Assembly: GCF_037094685.1 (NCBI RefSeq)
Contig: NZ_CP146614.1
Span: 372,001 to 436,000 of the forward strand
DNA length: 64,000 nucleotides
Source of the DNA: Massilia sp. METH4
Lineage (GTDB): Bacteria > Pseudomonadota > Gammaproteobacteria > Burkholderiales > Burkholderiaceae_D
Reading direction: 5' to 3'
Shown here in pieces: positions 43,401 to 52,965 of this stretch (positions within the stretch are counted from its first letter, which is position 1; each line of letters begins with the position of its first letter). A program made the position numbers and the translations under genes. Under the pieces are notes generated by a model that was not told the DNA's origin, did not search any database, and was given only the letters and a program-made list of their open reading frames with translations.

Positions 43401-44405
43401 TTATCGGATAACCGGCACGCCGGTCGCCACCGCGGCCTTGACGGCACCCTGCCCTACCGCCGCGCCGAATTTCTTCAGCACCCGCTCCGGCAAGCCTTCG
43501 TGCTGGGTGTAGTCGATGATGTCTTCGGCTTTCACGACGTCGCGCGCCACGCTGTCCACGCTGCCCAGTTCGTCGGCCAGGCCCATGTCGATTGCACGGG
43601 CGCCAGTCCAGAACGAGCCGGAGAACGTTTCCGGCGTTTCCTGCAACCGCTTGCCGCGGCCTGCGCGCACGACCTCGATGAATTGCTGGTGGATCTCGTT
43701 GAGCATTTCCTGCGCATGCTGCTTCTGCTTTTCCGATTGAGGGCTGAACGGGTCCATGAAACCCTTGTTCGCGCCCGCCGTGAGCAGGCGCCGCTCGACG
43801 CCGAGCTTTTCCATCGCACCGGTGAAGCCGAAGCCATCCATCAATACGCCGATCGAGCCGATGATGCTGGCCTTGTTGACAAAGATCTTGTCCGCCGCCG
43901 AGGCGATGTAATAGCCACCCGAGGCACAGATCTCATCGACCACCACGTACAGCGGCTTTTCCGGGTAGCCCTGGCGCAGCCGGCGGATCTCGTCGACGAT
44001 CATGCCGGCCTGCACCGGGCTGCCGCCGGGACTGTTGATGTGCAGCACCACCGCGACGGAGCCATCGTCCGAGAACGCCTTGTTCAAGGCGGGAATGACG
44101 ACCGAGGCCGCGCCACTGCCTTCGGTCTCGATATCGCCTTCGATCTCGATCAGCGCCGTGTGGCGGCCCACTTCCCCTTCGCCGCCGAGCAGGTCGACCT
44201 CGAAATAGCTGGCGATCGCGAAGAACACCAGCAGCAGCATCACGATCTTGTAGAAGATGCTCCAGCGGCGGTTGGCGCGCTGTTCCTTGATCGTGGCGAA
44301 CACGAGCTTCTCCAGCACTTCGCGCTCCCACTTGATGGGTGGCACATCCGTACGGGGAGATTCGGGCGATGCGCTGCCCGGCGTGTCTTTGATTTCGTTG
44401 CTCAT
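43401..44405 (-). CDS. sppA: Signal peptide peptidase SppA (short form)
   Basis: SppA is a membrane-bound serine protease that degrades released signal peptides. The 334-residue product has one membrane helix (about 49-68) after a cytoplasmic N-terminus and a single protease domain. Ser162 in ICASGGYYI and Lys214 in GANKGFMDPFSP lie 52 residues apart, the same spacing as the Ser-Lys pair of the Bacillus short-form enzyme. The frame opens further upstream (44561), but the ATG at 44405 overlaps the preceding stop (ATGA) and is the better start. Confidence 0.94.
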   Translation of the reverse strand: MSNEIKDTPGSASPESPRTDVPPIKWEREVLEKLVFATIKEQRANRRWSIFYKIVMLLLVFFAIASYFEVDLLGGEGEVGRHTALIEIEGDIETEGSGAASVVIPALNKAFSDDGSVAVVLHINSPGGSPVQAGMIVDEIRRLRQGYPEKPLYVVVDEICASGGYYIASAADKIFVNKASIIGSIGVLMDGFGFTGAMEKLGVERRLLTAGANKGFMDPFSPQSEKQKQHAQEMLNEIHQQFIEVVRAGRGKRLQETPETFSGSFWTGARAIDMGLADELGSVDSVARDVVKAEDIIDYTQHEGLPERVLKKFGAAVGQGAVKAAVATGVPVIR

Positions 44406-44776
44406 AAAACTGTGGTCGGTGGGCGGATGTAATCGTCCGGTTGCCAGTAGAGGTTGCCGTTGTGCTCGGCCAGCGCCACCGGCCGGAGCCGGCCGCCGCG
44501 GCAGGGGCCGCCGGCGCATTGGCCGTTGCTGGGAATATACACGGCGCCGTGCGTCGAGCACATCAGGTACAGGCCGCTGGATTCGAAGAACTCACCTTCA
44601 TTCCAGTCGAGCTCGATCGGCACGTGCGCACACCGGTTCAGGTAAGCATAGGCCTTGCCGCCATGGCGGATGACGAAGGCGGTGGCCGGCTGGCCGCCAG
44701 CCTGCACGGCGAAGCGCACGCCCTTGCCGCCGTCCGGCACCGCGTCGGCGGCGCAAATCAGTATATCGGTGCTCAC
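44402..44776 (-). CDS. Rieske-type [2Fe-2S] protein
   Basis: This is a 124-residue soluble Rieske ferredoxin-like protein. Cluster ligands are Cys49 and His51 in NRCAHVPIELDW, and Cys73 and His76 in LMCSTHGAVY, the usual CxH and CxxH pairs. A third Cys pair at CAGGPC follows. No oxygenase catalytic domain is attached. The GTG at 44776 is chosen because the upstream extension runs into gph. The stop overlaps the sppA start by four bases, and gph lies 25 bases upstream. Its redox partner is unknown. Confidence 0.88.
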   Translation of the reverse strand: MSTDILICAADAVPDGGKGVRFAVQAGGQPATAFVIRHGGKAYAYLNRCAHVPIELDWNEGEFFESSGLYLMCSTHGAVYIPSNGQCAGGPCRGGRLRPVALAEHNGNLYWQPDDYIRPPTTVL

Positions 44777-44801
44777 GGCAAGATTGTATCCCTCTGCGTC
44801 A

Positions 44802-45464
44802 TCACGCGTTCGCGCTGAGCCACTGGTGCAGCTCCGGCACGCTCCTGGCCGAGAACAGCGGACGGCAGGCGTGCAGCTGGTCGACCGGGTGGGCGCCATA
44901 TTCGACAGCGATGCCCGCCGAACCGGCGTTCTGCGCCATCATCAGGTCGTGGGTCGTGTCGCCGATCATCACCGTACGGCGCAGGTCCTGGCCCAGTTCG
45001 CGCGTCAATTCCTGCAGCATGGCCGGATGCGGCTTGGAGAACGTCTCGTCCGCGCAGCGGGTGGCGTGGAAGGTGGACAGCAACTTGGCCGCATCGAGCG
45101 CGCGGTTCAAGCCCACCCGGCTCTTGCCGGTGGCCACGGCGAGGAAGTAACCCTCCTGCGACAGGTCGGCCAGCAAATCCGGCACGCCATCGAACAGCGT
45201 GAGCTCGTGATCCTTCGTCAGGTAATGGAAGCGGTAGCGCTCGACCATGCGCGGATAGTATTTCGGATCCACATCCGGGCCCAGTACCCGCTGCATGGCT
45301 TCCGAAAGGCCCAGCCCGATGACGTGCGAAGCGGCCTCGCGGGACGGAATCGGCAGGCCCAGGTCGCGCGCAGCCGACTGGATGCTCTTCACGATCGTTG
45401 CCGTGCTGTCCATCAGCGTGCCGTCCCAGTCGAAGACGATCAGGTCAAATTGCTTTCTTGCCAT
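44802..45464 (-). CDS. gph: HAD-family phosphatase, Gph-like
   Basis: This is a HAD-IA hydrolase of the phosphoglycolate phosphatase/PgmB type. The 220-residue product has motif I FDWDGTLMDS (Asp12 nucleophile, Asp14) and motif II ATGKSRVGL. Lys of motif III lies in FSKPHPAML, and motif IV is VMIGDTTHDLMMAQ. The alpha-helical cap lies between about 18 and 85. The true substrate could be another small phosphate ester. It lies between rluC and the Rieske gene in one leftward operon. Confidence 0.87.
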   Translation of the reverse strand: MARKQFDLIVFDWDGTLMDSTATIVKSIQSAARDLGLPIPSREAASHVIGLGLSEAMQRVLGPDVDPKYYPRMVERYRFHYLTKDHELTLFDGVPDLLADLSQEGYFLAVATGKSRVGLNRALDAAKLLSTFHATRCADETFSKPHPAMLQELTRELGQDLRRTVMIGDTTHDLMMAQNAGSAGIAVEYGAHPVDQLHACRPLFSARSVPELHQWLSANA

Positions 45465-45510
45465 GTGCTCCGGCCGGGCCGGCTCCTGTTTTGATTGTTG
45501 CCATGTCCGC

Positions 45511-46533
45511 TTATTGCAGAGCAGAGTTATCGGGTTGGCCCAAGCTTACCAAGAATTTTTCGCATTCGGGGGCAAGCGGGGCGTTCAGGGTCATGATTTT
45601 CCCGCTGTCGGGATGGCGGAACGTGATCTGGTGCGCGTGCAGGAACATGCGCTTGAGCGGCACCGGCCGCTTCTGCAAGGCCTTGTTCAGCGCGAAGTCG
45701 CCATATTTGTCGTCGCCGGCGATCGGAAACCCGGTCGACTGCAGGTGCACGCGAATCTGGTGCGTGCGGCCCGTTTTCAGTTCCGCCTCCAGCAGCGCAA
45801 ATTCCGCATATTTCTTCAGCAGCGTGAAGACGGTGTGCGAGGCCATGCCGTCGGCCTGCACGGCCACGCGCCGCTCACCGTCGCCCGTCGTGTACTTGTG
45901 CAGCGGCAATTTGACGTGTTGGCGCTTGTTCTTCCAGTCGCCCACGGCCAGGGCCAGGTAGCGCTTGTCCGTTTCGCCGTCGCGCATCTGCTCGTGCAGG
46001 CTGGTCAGCGCCGAACGTTTCTTGGCGAGCAACAGCAATCCGGAAGTCTCCCGGTCCAGCCGGTGCACCAGCTCCAGGAACTTCGCATCGGGCCGGGAAG
46101 CGCGCAATTGCTCGATCACGCCGAAGGACACGCCGGAGCCGCCGTGCACGGCCACGCCGGCCGGCTTGTCGACCACGAGCAGGTGGGCATCCTCGAAAAT
46201 GACGGGAAATTCGGCGGCGGGTACTGCATTGTCCGGTTTCTCCGCGATCCGCACCGGCGGAATGCGCACCACGTCGCCCGCTACCAGGCGGTACAGCTGG
46301 TCGATGCGGCCCTTGTTGACGCGCACTTCGCCCGACCGCAGGATACGGTAGACGTGGCTCTTCGGCACGCCTTTGCAAATACGCAACAGGTAGTTATCGA
46401 TGCGCTGTCCGGCCTCTTCTTCGCCGATCGTCACGAATTGTGCTTGTGGCAGGACTGTTTGGGGGGAAGCATCGGCGCTGTTTTGCCGGCCCTTTTGGGT
46501 TGTCTTCCCAGAAAATCTCTCTAAGTCCTTCAT
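45511..46533 (-). CDS. rluC: 23S rRNA pseudouridine synthase RluC
   Basis: RluC modifies U955, U2504 and U2580 of 23S rRNA (E. coli numbering). The 340-residue product has an S4 domain (about 35-95) and the catalytic block ELVHRLDRETSGLLLLAKKR with Asp160. It also has the RluA-family GRTHQIRVHLQSTGFPIAGD. Frame extension upstream to 46638 lacks support; the ATG at 46533 is preferred. It is divergent from rne, an arrangement common in proteobacteria, and heads the rluC-gph-Rieske-sppA operon. Confidence 0.94.
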   Translation of the reverse strand: MKDLERFSGKTTQKGRQNSADASPQTVLPQAQFVTIGEEEAGQRIDNYLLRICKGVPKSHVYRILRSGEVRVNKGRIDQLYRLVAGDVVRIPPVRIAEKPDNAVPAAEFPVIFEDAHLLVVDKPAGVAVHGGSGVSFGVIEQLRASRPDAKFLELVHRLDRETSGLLLLAKKRSALTSLHEQMRDGETDKRYLALAVGDWKNKRQHVKLPLHKYTTGDGERRVAVQADGMASHTVFTLLKKYAEFALLEAELKTGRTHQIRVHLQSTGFPIAGDDKYGDFALNKALQKRPVPLKRMFLHAHQITFRHPDSGKIMTLNAPLAPECEKFLVSLGQPDNSALQ

Positions 46534-47142
46534 TTTGAATATATAATCAATTCGCCGTAGCGATGCAGCGCTCGATGTAGTGCTTGCACGCTGTTGCTTT
46601 GTGTAAGAAGAAAACCACGATTTTACACAGGGGCGCATCCGCTGGCCTCGCTTAATTGCTCATTCAGCGGAAATAAACGTATACGCACATGCGTGCACGG
46701 ATCAGGGTGGCGACCACTGTTGTCATCGGGTTGGTGGGCGGATGTTGGAATTAGATTGGCTGGATCGTTAGGATGAATCCGGCAAGCAAGCACAGAGTCG
46801 TTGCTTGCCGGTTTGATGGAGCTGATAACGCTTGCCGTTTTCGCCAGGCACCACACAAGATGGCCTGGCTCGACCAATTGCGCACGCCCGCATTCTCCGC
46901 GGCCTTCCGTTGCGATTTTTTCATCGCAATCGGCCGGACAGGATGAGTTGCAGGTGGTGCGAACTCGGCATGACGATCGGCCTCATGCGCCCACTGCGGC
47001 AGCTGCGCCTGCGCGCTGCCGCACGACGAGGCATTTCCCCGCAGCCTCCTTAGTTCCCGCGTATATCCTTGTACGGTTGCCGCTCATGCCTCACGAGCGT
47101 GGGCGGCGCATTTGGCCGAAGGGTCGCGGAGTCAAATAAAAA
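46534..47142. other. Long rluC-rne intergenic region and likely rne leader
   Basis: These 609 bases lie between divergent genes and contain no credible ORF. In E. coli the rne mRNA has a long structured leader through which RNase E regulates itself; a similar leader is inferred here. Visible structure includes a perfect 11-bp hairpin at 46779-46811 and a weaker GTGTAA/TTACAC pair near 46600-46633. AATATATAAT just upstream of rluC (46538-46547) is AT-rich and may serve as a promoter element; no complete -35/-10 pair was assigned. Confidence 0.55.
46779..46811 (+). promoter_or_regulatory. Stem-loop in the putative rne leader
   Basis: CCGGCAAGCAA (46779-46789) and TTGCTTGCCGG (46801-46811) are perfect complements around an 11-base loop GCACAGAGTCG, followed by TTT. 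It lies about 330 bases before the rne start codon. It could be an RNase E autoregulatory stem or an attenuator; neither role is shown. Confidence 0.45.
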
Positions 47143-50100
47143 ATGAAACGCATGTTGTTCAACGCTACGCAGCAGGAAGAGCTGCGCGTAGCCATTGTCG
47201 ATGGACAGAAACTGATCGACATCGACATCGAAACCGCCGGACGCGAGCAACGCAAGTCCAATATCTACAAAGGCGTCATCACCCGCATCGAACCGTCGCT
47301 CGAAGCCTGCTTCGTCAGCTATGGCGAAGACCGCCACGGTTTCCTGCCGTTCAAGGAAGTGGCCCGCAGCTATTTCCGTGAAGGCATCGACGTACGCAAC
47401 GCCACCATCAAGGATGCGCTGCGCGAAGGCCAGGAAATCGTCGTCCAGGTGGAAAAGGAAGAGCGCGGCAACAAGGGCGCGGCGCTGACCTCGTTCATCT
47501 CGCTGGCCGGCCGCTACCTGGTGCTGATGCCGAATAACCCGCGCGGCGGCGGCGTCTCGCGCCGTGTCGAAGGCGAGGAACGCCAGGAACTGCGCGAAAC
47601 GATGGACAAGCTGGACTTGCCGCAGGGCATGTCCGTGATCGCCCGCACCGCCGGCATCGGCCGCACCGTGGAAGAGCTGCAGTGGGACTTGAACTACCTG
47701 ATGCAGCTGTGGCGTGCCATCGAAGGCGCGTCCAAGGCCGCCTCCGGCGCCTTCCTGATCTACCAGGAATCGTCGCTCGTGATCCGCGCGATCCGCGACT
47801 ACTTCCAGCCGGATATCGGCGAGATCCTGATCGATACGGACGAGATCTACGAACAAGCGCACCAGTTCATGAGCCACGTGATGCCCGACATGGTGCACCG
47901 CGTGAAGCGCTACAGCGATGACGTGCCGCTGTTCTCCCGGTTCCAGATCGAACACCAGATCGAAACGGCCTACAGCCGCACGGTGCCCCTGCCTTCCGGC
48001 GGCGCCATCGTGATCGACCACACCGAAGCGCTGGTTTCCGTGGACGTCAACTCGGCCCGCGCCACCCGCGGTTCCGACATCGAAACCACCGCCTTCCACA
48101 CCAACTGCGAAGCGGCCGAGGAAGTGGCCCGCCAGCTGCGCCTGCGCGACCTGGGCGGCCTGATCGTGATCGACTTCATCGACATGGAAGTGTCGAAGAA
48201 CCAGCGCGAAGTGGAACAGCGCCTGAAGGACGCGCTGCACCATGACCGTGCACGCGTGCAGATGGGCAAGATCTCCCGCTTCGGCCTGATGGAACTGTCG
48301 CGCCAGCGCCTGCGCCCATCGCTGTCCGAAGGCTCGCACGTGACTTGCCCGCGCTGCTCTGGCACCGGCCATATCCGTGATACCGACTCGTCCGCCCTGC
48401 AGGTGCTGCGCATCATCCAGGAAGAGGCGATGAAGGAAAACAGCGCCGCCATCCACGTGCAGGTGCCGGTCGACGTGGCCGCCTTCCTGCTCAACGAGAA
48501 GCGCGGCGAGGTGCTCAAGATCGAGAACCGCCACCGCATCACCGTGATCCTGGTGCCGAACAAGCACCTGGACACGCCGCACTACAAGCTCGAGCGCATC
48601 AAGCACGACGATCCGCGCCTGGAAGACGTGGCCGCCAGCTACACGATGGCCGAGCAGGCCGAGACGGACATGTCGTTCGCCAAGCGCCAGAAGGAAGAGC
48701 AGAAGCCGCGCCAGGAAGCCGTCGTCAAGACGATCACGCCGAGCCAGCCGGCCCCGATGGTGGACCGCACCCCGGCGCCCGCGCCGGTACAGCCGGCCGC
48801 ACCGGCACCGGTGGCCGCCCCGGCACCGGCCGAAAAAGGTTTCTTCGCCAAGCTGGTCTCCTTCTTCACCGGCAAGACCGAGGAACCGGCTCCGCCGGCC
48901 GCCCCGGCCATCGTGACGAAGCCGGCCGCCGCCGCACCGGCCGAGCGCGCCGACAAGAACGCCCGTGCACCGCGCGCCCGTCCGCCACGCGGTCCCAAGG
49001 AACCACGCGAGGAGGCCGTGAAACCGGCTGCGGAAGCCCGCCCGGCCCGTCCGCCGCGCCCACCGCGCGAACCGCGTGAAAAATTGGAAAAAGGCGTGGA
49101 AAAAGGCCTGGAGAAATCCGTGGACAAGGCCGAGACCGCCGAAGCTGCCGTGACGCCGCGCCCCGAACGCGCGGAACGCCCGGAACGGGCCGAGCGAGCG
49201 CAGCGCGAACCGCGCGAAGCCCGCCCGCCGCGCGAGCCGCGCGAACCGAAAGCCCAGCCGGCCGAAGCGAAAGCCGAGGAACTGGCGCTGGCCGCGGCCG
49301 GCGTCGGCCCGGTCGGCACCGGCACGGCGGCGGCTCCTGTTGCGCCCGCCACCGAAGCTCCCGGCCTGGTGAAATCGACCGGCAACACGGGACCGGAAGG
49401 CGATGAGCTGGAAGCGGGTGAAGGCGGCGACGAACCGCGCCGCCGCCGCCGTCGTGGCGGCCGCAACCGTAATCGCCGCGAGCGTGAAGGCGCCGAAGGC
49501 GAAGTGATGGAGGCAGGCGACGAGTTCGCCGCTGCCGAGGGCGACGCCATCAAGTCCGTCACCGCCACCGTCGTGGCCGAGGATGCCGAAGCCGGCGCCC
49601 GCGAAGCAGCGGCCGCACCGGTCGAAGCGCCGAAGGCGCCGGCCCAGCCGGAGCCGGTGGCTGCCGCCGCTGCCGCGATCGAGGCTGTCGAGCATGCCCC
49701 TGCCGTGGAACCGGCCCAGCGCACGGCTGCGGCCGAGGTGGCTCCGGCGGCCGCGGAAGCGGTGCAGCCGGCCCAGGCTGCCGAAACCCTGCCTGTCGAG
49801 GCGGAACCTGTGGCGATCGAACCGGCCGAAGCGGAAATCGTCCAGGCACCGGCCGCCGAACCGCTGCCGCCCGTAACTGCGCAAGCGGCCCCGGCGGAAG
49901 TGGTGGCTCAGCAGGCACCCGCTGCCGCAGCGCCGGCCCCCGTCGCCATCGAACCGGCCGAAGCGGAAATCGTGCAGGCTCCGGCCGCCGAACCGCTGCC
50001 GCCGGCCGCCCCCCACGCACCGGCCCAGGAAACGCCGGCCACCGCGCCCGCCGCCGCCGCCGATGTGTTGCCGGTCGTGGAAACCGCGGTCGTCGTGCCG

Positions 50101-50433
50101 GCCGCCGCCGAGATTGCAACGGTAGAGGCGGTTTCCGCCGAAGCCGTGGCAACCCAGCCGATACCGGTCGCCGCGCCGGCCGCGCAGCCTGCTCCTGCTC
50201 CTGCCCCGGCCGCGCAGCCTGCTCCTGCTCCTGCTCCTGCCCCGGCAGCGACAGACCTGCAGGCGGTCCTGGCGGCTGCAGGCCTGCAGATGGCCGCGAC
50301 CGATCCGGCCAAGCTGCGGGCCGCCCAGGAAGCGGCGGCACACGCAGAGCCGCCGGTCCGGGTACGCCGCACCCGCAAGCCCGCCCCGCCAGTCTCCGAC
50401 GAGCCGCTGGTGCAGGTGGATACCCGACGCTGA
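47143..50433 (+). CDS. rne: Ribonuclease E
   Basis: RNase E is the main mRNA-decay and rRNA/tRNA-processing endonuclease and scaffold of the degradosome. The 1096-residue product starts [20 protein letters not shown]. It has an S1 domain (about 36-125), the catalytic DNase I-like region with [20 protein letters not shown] and [13 protein letters not shown], and the zinc-link CPRCSGTG near residue 401. From about 530 on the protein is disordered and rich in Ala, Pro and Glu, with an arginine-rich RNA-binding block [16 protein letters not shown] near 765-780. A 21-residue segment beginning [17 protein letters not shown] occurs twice in the tail. Confidence 0.97.
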   Translation: MKRMLFNATQQEELRVAIVDGQKLIDIDIETAGREQRKSNIYKGVITRIEPSLEACFVSYGEDRHGFLPFKEVARSYFREGIDVRNATIKDALREGQEIVVQVEKEERGNKGAALTSFISLAGRYLVLMPNNPRGGGVSRRVEGEERQELRETMDKLDLPQGMSVIARTAGIGRTVEELQWDLNYLMQLWRAIEGASKAASGAFLIYQESSLVIRAIRDYFQPDIGEILIDTDEIYEQAHQFMSHVMPDMVHRVKRYSDDVPLFSRFQIEHQIETAYSRTVPLPSGGAIVIDHTEALVSVDVNSARATRGSDIETTAFHTNCEAAEEVARQLRLRDLGGLIVIDFIDMEVSKNQREVEQRLKDALHHDRARVQMGKISRFGLMELSRQRLRPSLSEGSHVTCPRCSGTGHIRDTDSSALQVLRIIQEEAMKENSAAIHVQVPVDVAAFLLNEKRGEVLKIENRHRITVILVPNKHLDTPHYKLERIKHDDPRLEDVAASYTMAEQAETDMSFAKRQKEEQKPRQEAVVKTITPSQPAPMVDRTPAPAPVQPAAPAPVAAPAPAEKGFFAKLVSFFTGKTEEPAPPAAPAIVTKPAAAAPAERADKNARAPRARPPRGPKEPREEAVKPAAEARPARPPRPPREPREKLEKGVEKGLEKSVDKAETAEAAVTPRPERAERPERAERAQREPREARPPREPREPKAQPAEAKAEELALAAAGVGPVGTGTAAAPVAPATEAPGLVKSTGNTGPEGDELEAGEGGDEPRRRRRRGGRNRNRREREGAEGEVMEAGDEFAAAEGDAIKSVTATVVAEDAEAGAREAAAAPVEAPKAPAQPEPVAAAAAAIEAVEHAPAVEPAQRTAAAEVAPAAAEAVQPAQAAETLPVEAEPVAIEPAEAEIVQAPAAEPLPPVTAQAAPAEVVAQQAPAAAAPAPVAIEPAEAEIVQAPAAEPLPPAAPHAPAQETPATAPAAAADVLPVVETAVVVPAAAEIATVEAVSAEAVATQPIPVAAPAAQPAPAPAPAAQPAPAPAPAPAATDLQAVLAAAGLQMAATDPAKLRAAQEAAAHAEPPVRVRRTRKPAPPVSDEPLVQVDTRR

Positions 50434-50445
50434 TCGCAGCCATTG

Positions 50446-50475
50446 AAAAGGGAAGCCACGGCTTCCCTTTTTTTT
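50446..50475 (+). terminator. Intrinsic terminator of rne
   Basis: AAAAGGGAAGC (50446-50456), loop CACG, GCTTCCCTTTT (50461-50471), with the T-run continuing to 50475. A stem of 11 pairs and eight T residues make this the clearest rho-independent terminator in the window, 12 bases past the rne stop. Confidence 0.92.
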
Positions 50476-50479
50476 CGCC

Positions 50480-51811
50480 ATGCCCCCTGCCCCCTCTTTC
50501 TCTACCGCGCTGCGCTACTGGCTGAAGCTGGGCTTCATCAGCTTTGGCGGCCCGGCCGGCCAGATCGCGATGATGCATGCCGAGCTCGTGGAGCGGCGCC
50601 GCTGGGTTTCCGAGCAGCGCTTCCTGCATGCGTTGAACTATTGCATGTTGCTGCCGGGGCCGGAGGCCACGCAGCTGGCCGTCTACATCGGCTGGTTGCT
50701 GCACCGGGCACGCGGCGGCATCGCGGCCGGCGTGCTGTTCCTGCTGCCCTCGCTGCTGATCCTGATGGGGCTGGCTTGGATCTACCTCGCGTTCGGCCAC
50801 CTGCCCGCCATCGCGGCGGTGCTGTATGGTATCAAGCCAGCCGTCGTGGCGCTCGTGCTCGCTGCCACGTGGCGCATCGGGCGGCGCACGCTGAAGAATG
50901 CCCTGCTCGCAGGCCTGGCCTGTGCCGCCTTCCTGGCCATCATGCTGGACGTGCCCTTCCCGGCGGTCGTGCTGGGCGCGGCCGTGCTCGGCTGGCTCGG
51001 CGCGCGGCAGCGGCCGGAAGCATTCATGCCGGGGGCACCCGGCCACACGAAGGCATCATCGACGCTCCGGGGCGCCGTGATCGACGACCATACGCCAACG
51101 CCGCCGCATGCCCGCTTCACATGGGGCAAGCTTGCCGCCGCCTCCGCCTTGGGCGTGGCCATCATGGCGGCCAGCTGGCTGGCCGTGGCAGCGCTGACGG
51201 GCCTGACCAATCCACTCGCGCAGATGGGCTGGTTCTTCACGAAAGCCGCGCTGCTCACGTTCGGCGGCGCCTATGCGGTGCTGCCGTACGTTTACCAGGG
51301 CGGCGTGGAAACCCACGGCTGGCTGACGGCGGCACAGATGATCGACGGCCTGGCGCTGGGCGAGACCACGCCCGGCCCGCTGATCATGGTGAACGCCTTC
51401 GTGGGTTTCGTCGGCGGCTGGACACACCTGGTGCTGGGCAACCCGGTCGCATCCGGCATGGCGGGCGCGTTTGTCGCCGCCTGGTTCACGTTCGTGCCCT
51501 CGTTCATCTTCATCCTGGCCGGCGGGCCACTCGTGGAAGCCACGCGCGGCAATATCCGCATGACGGCGCCGCTGACGGCCATCTCGGCCGCCGTGGTCGG
51601 CGTGATCGCCAGCCTGGCCGTTTTCTTCGGCAATCACGTGTTCCATGGCGGGGGGCAGTGGGATTGGGCCGCGGTGGCGATCGCCGCGGTGGCCGCCTGG
51701 GCGTTGTTGCGGTGGCAAACGGGCCCCGTAAAGTTGCTCGCGGGCTGTGCGATCGTCGGCCTCGTGCTACATTACGCCTTTGGAATCAATGCCTTAGTGC
51801 AGTTTAAATAA
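50480..51811 (+). CDS. chrA: Chromate transporter ChrA
   Basis: This is a CHR-family inner-membrane transporter linked to chromate efflux. The 443-residue product is a long, two-half protein with about ten membrane segments. The first half has LGFISFGGPAGQIAMMHAEL and LNYCMLLPGPEATQLAVYIG. The second half repeats the pattern with FTKAALLTFGGAYAVLPYV and LALGETTPGPLIMVNAFVG, as expected for the bidomain form. It starts five bases after the rne terminator T-run. Substrate specificity is from family knowledge only. Confidence 0.93.
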   Translation: MPPAPSFSTALRYWLKLGFISFGGPAGQIAMMHAELVERRRWVSEQRFLHALNYCMLLPGPEATQLAVYIGWLLHRARGGIAAGVLFLLPSLLILMGLAWIYLAFGHLPAIAAVLYGIKPAVVALVLAATWRIGRRTLKNALLAGLACAAFLAIMLDVPFPAVVLGAAVLGWLGARQRPEAFMPGAPGHTKASSTLRGAVIDDHTPTPPHARFTWGKLAAASALGVAIMAASWLAVAALTGLTNPLAQMGWFFTKAALLTFGGAYAVLPYVYQGGVETHGWLTAAQMIDGLALGETTPGPLIMVNAFVGFVGGWTHLVLGNPVASGMAGAFVAAWFTFVPSFIFILAGGPLVEATRGNIRMTAPLTAISAAVVGVIASLAVFFGNHVFHGGGQWDWAAVAIAAVAAWALLRWQTGPVKLLAGCAIVGLVLHYAFGINALVQFK

Positions 51812-51851
51812 TACTGCCCAGTTAATCCGCTCGATGAGCATAGTTGAGTAA

Positions 51852-52964
51852 ATGACCGAAAAGATCATCATCCTGTCCGATGGCCGCAGCCGGCCGCCGG
51901 CGATCCCGGCGTCGATCGAAGCGCCCACCGGGGAAGTGCGCGATCGCCTGGCGCGGCCCCTGCGCGACCTGCGCATCTCGATCACGGACCGCTGCAACTT
52001 CCGTTGCGTGTATTGCATGCCGAAGGAAGTGTTCGACAAGGATTACCAGTACCTGCCCCACTCCTCGCTGCTCACGTTCGAGGAAATCACGCGCGTGGCG
52101 CGCCAGTTCGTGGCCCACGGCGTGGAAAAGATCCGCCTCACGGGTGGCGAACCCCTGCTGCGCAAGAATATCGAACGGCTGATCGAGATGCTGGCCGCGC
52201 TGCGCACCGTTGACGGCAAGCCGCTCGACCTGACGCTGACGACGAACGGCTCGCTGCTGGCCCGCAAGGCGAAGGCGCTGAAGGATGCCGGCCTGCAGCG
52301 GGTAACGGTATCGCTGGACGCCCTGGACGACGCGACGTTCCGCGCCATGAATGACGTGGACTTCGCCGTCGCCGACGTGCTGGACGGCATCGAAGCCGCC
52401 CACGCGGCGGGCCTGGGGCCCATCAAGGTCAATATGGTCGTCAAGGCCGGCACCAACGAGCAGGAAATCCTGCCGATGGCGCGACACTTCCACGGCTCGC
52501 CACACATCCTGCGCTTCATCGAGTTCATGGACGTGGGTGCCTCGAACGGCTGGAATATGAAGGATGTGATTCCCTCGGCCGAGATCGTGCGCCGGATCGG
52601 CGCCGAATTGCCGCTGGTGCAGGCCGACCCGAACTACACGGGCGAAACGGCGGCGCGCTGGCGCTATGCCGATGGCGGCGGCGAGATCGGCGTCATTTCC
52701 AGCGTGACGCAGGCGTTTTGCCGCGACTGCACGCGGGCCCGCCTGTCCACCGAGGGCAAGCTGTACACCTGCCTGTTCGCTACCCAGGGCCACGACTTGC
52801 GTGCCCTGCTGCGCGAAGGCCGCAGCGACGAAGAGCTGGCCGGGGCGATCGGCGCCCTGTGGCAGGCCCGCGGCGATCGCTATTCGGAACTGCGCACGAT
52901 CAATACGGACGGATTGCCGGGCAGCCGCGGGCGCAAGGTCGAAATGTCCTATATCGGAGGGTGA
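51852..52964 (+). CDS. moaA: GTP 3',8-cyclase MoaA
   Basis: MoaA is the radical-SAM enzyme for the first step of molybdenum cofactor synthesis, together with MoaC. The 370-residue product carries the first cluster motif CNFRCVYC (Cys48, 52, 55) and [17 protein letters not shown]. The C-terminal cluster region has [20 protein letters not shown]. The chain ends SYIGG; the terminal Gly-Gly is essential in the family. It is followed immediately by a mobA-moeA fusion, so three steps of the pathway are encoded together. moaC, moaD and moaE are not in the window. Confidence 0.96.
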   Translation: MTEKIIILSDGRSRPPAIPASIEAPTGEVRDRLARPLRDLRISITDRCNFRCVYCMPKEVFDKDYQYLPHSSLLTFEEITRVARQFVAHGVEKIRLTGGEPLLRKNIERLIEMLAALRTVDGKPLDLTLTTNGSLLARKAKALKDAGLQRVTVSLDALDDATFRAMNDVDFAVADVLDGIEAAHAAGLGPIKVNMVVKAGTNEQEILPMARHFHGSPHILRFIEFMDVGASNGWNMKDVIPSAEIVRRIGAELPLVQADPNYTGETAARWRYADGGGEIGVISSVTQAFCRDCTRARLSTEGKLYTCLFATQGHDLRALLREGRSDEELAGAIGALWQARGDRYSELRTINTDGLPGSRGRKVEMSYIGG

Positions 52965-52965
52965 T

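Noticed and set aside
47050..50481. Very long open frame antisense to rne, about 1140 codons
   Set aside because: It mirrors the GC-rich, Ala/Pro-rich RNase E codons, has Arg/Gly-rich low-complexity composition and no recognisable domain; a shadow of rne.
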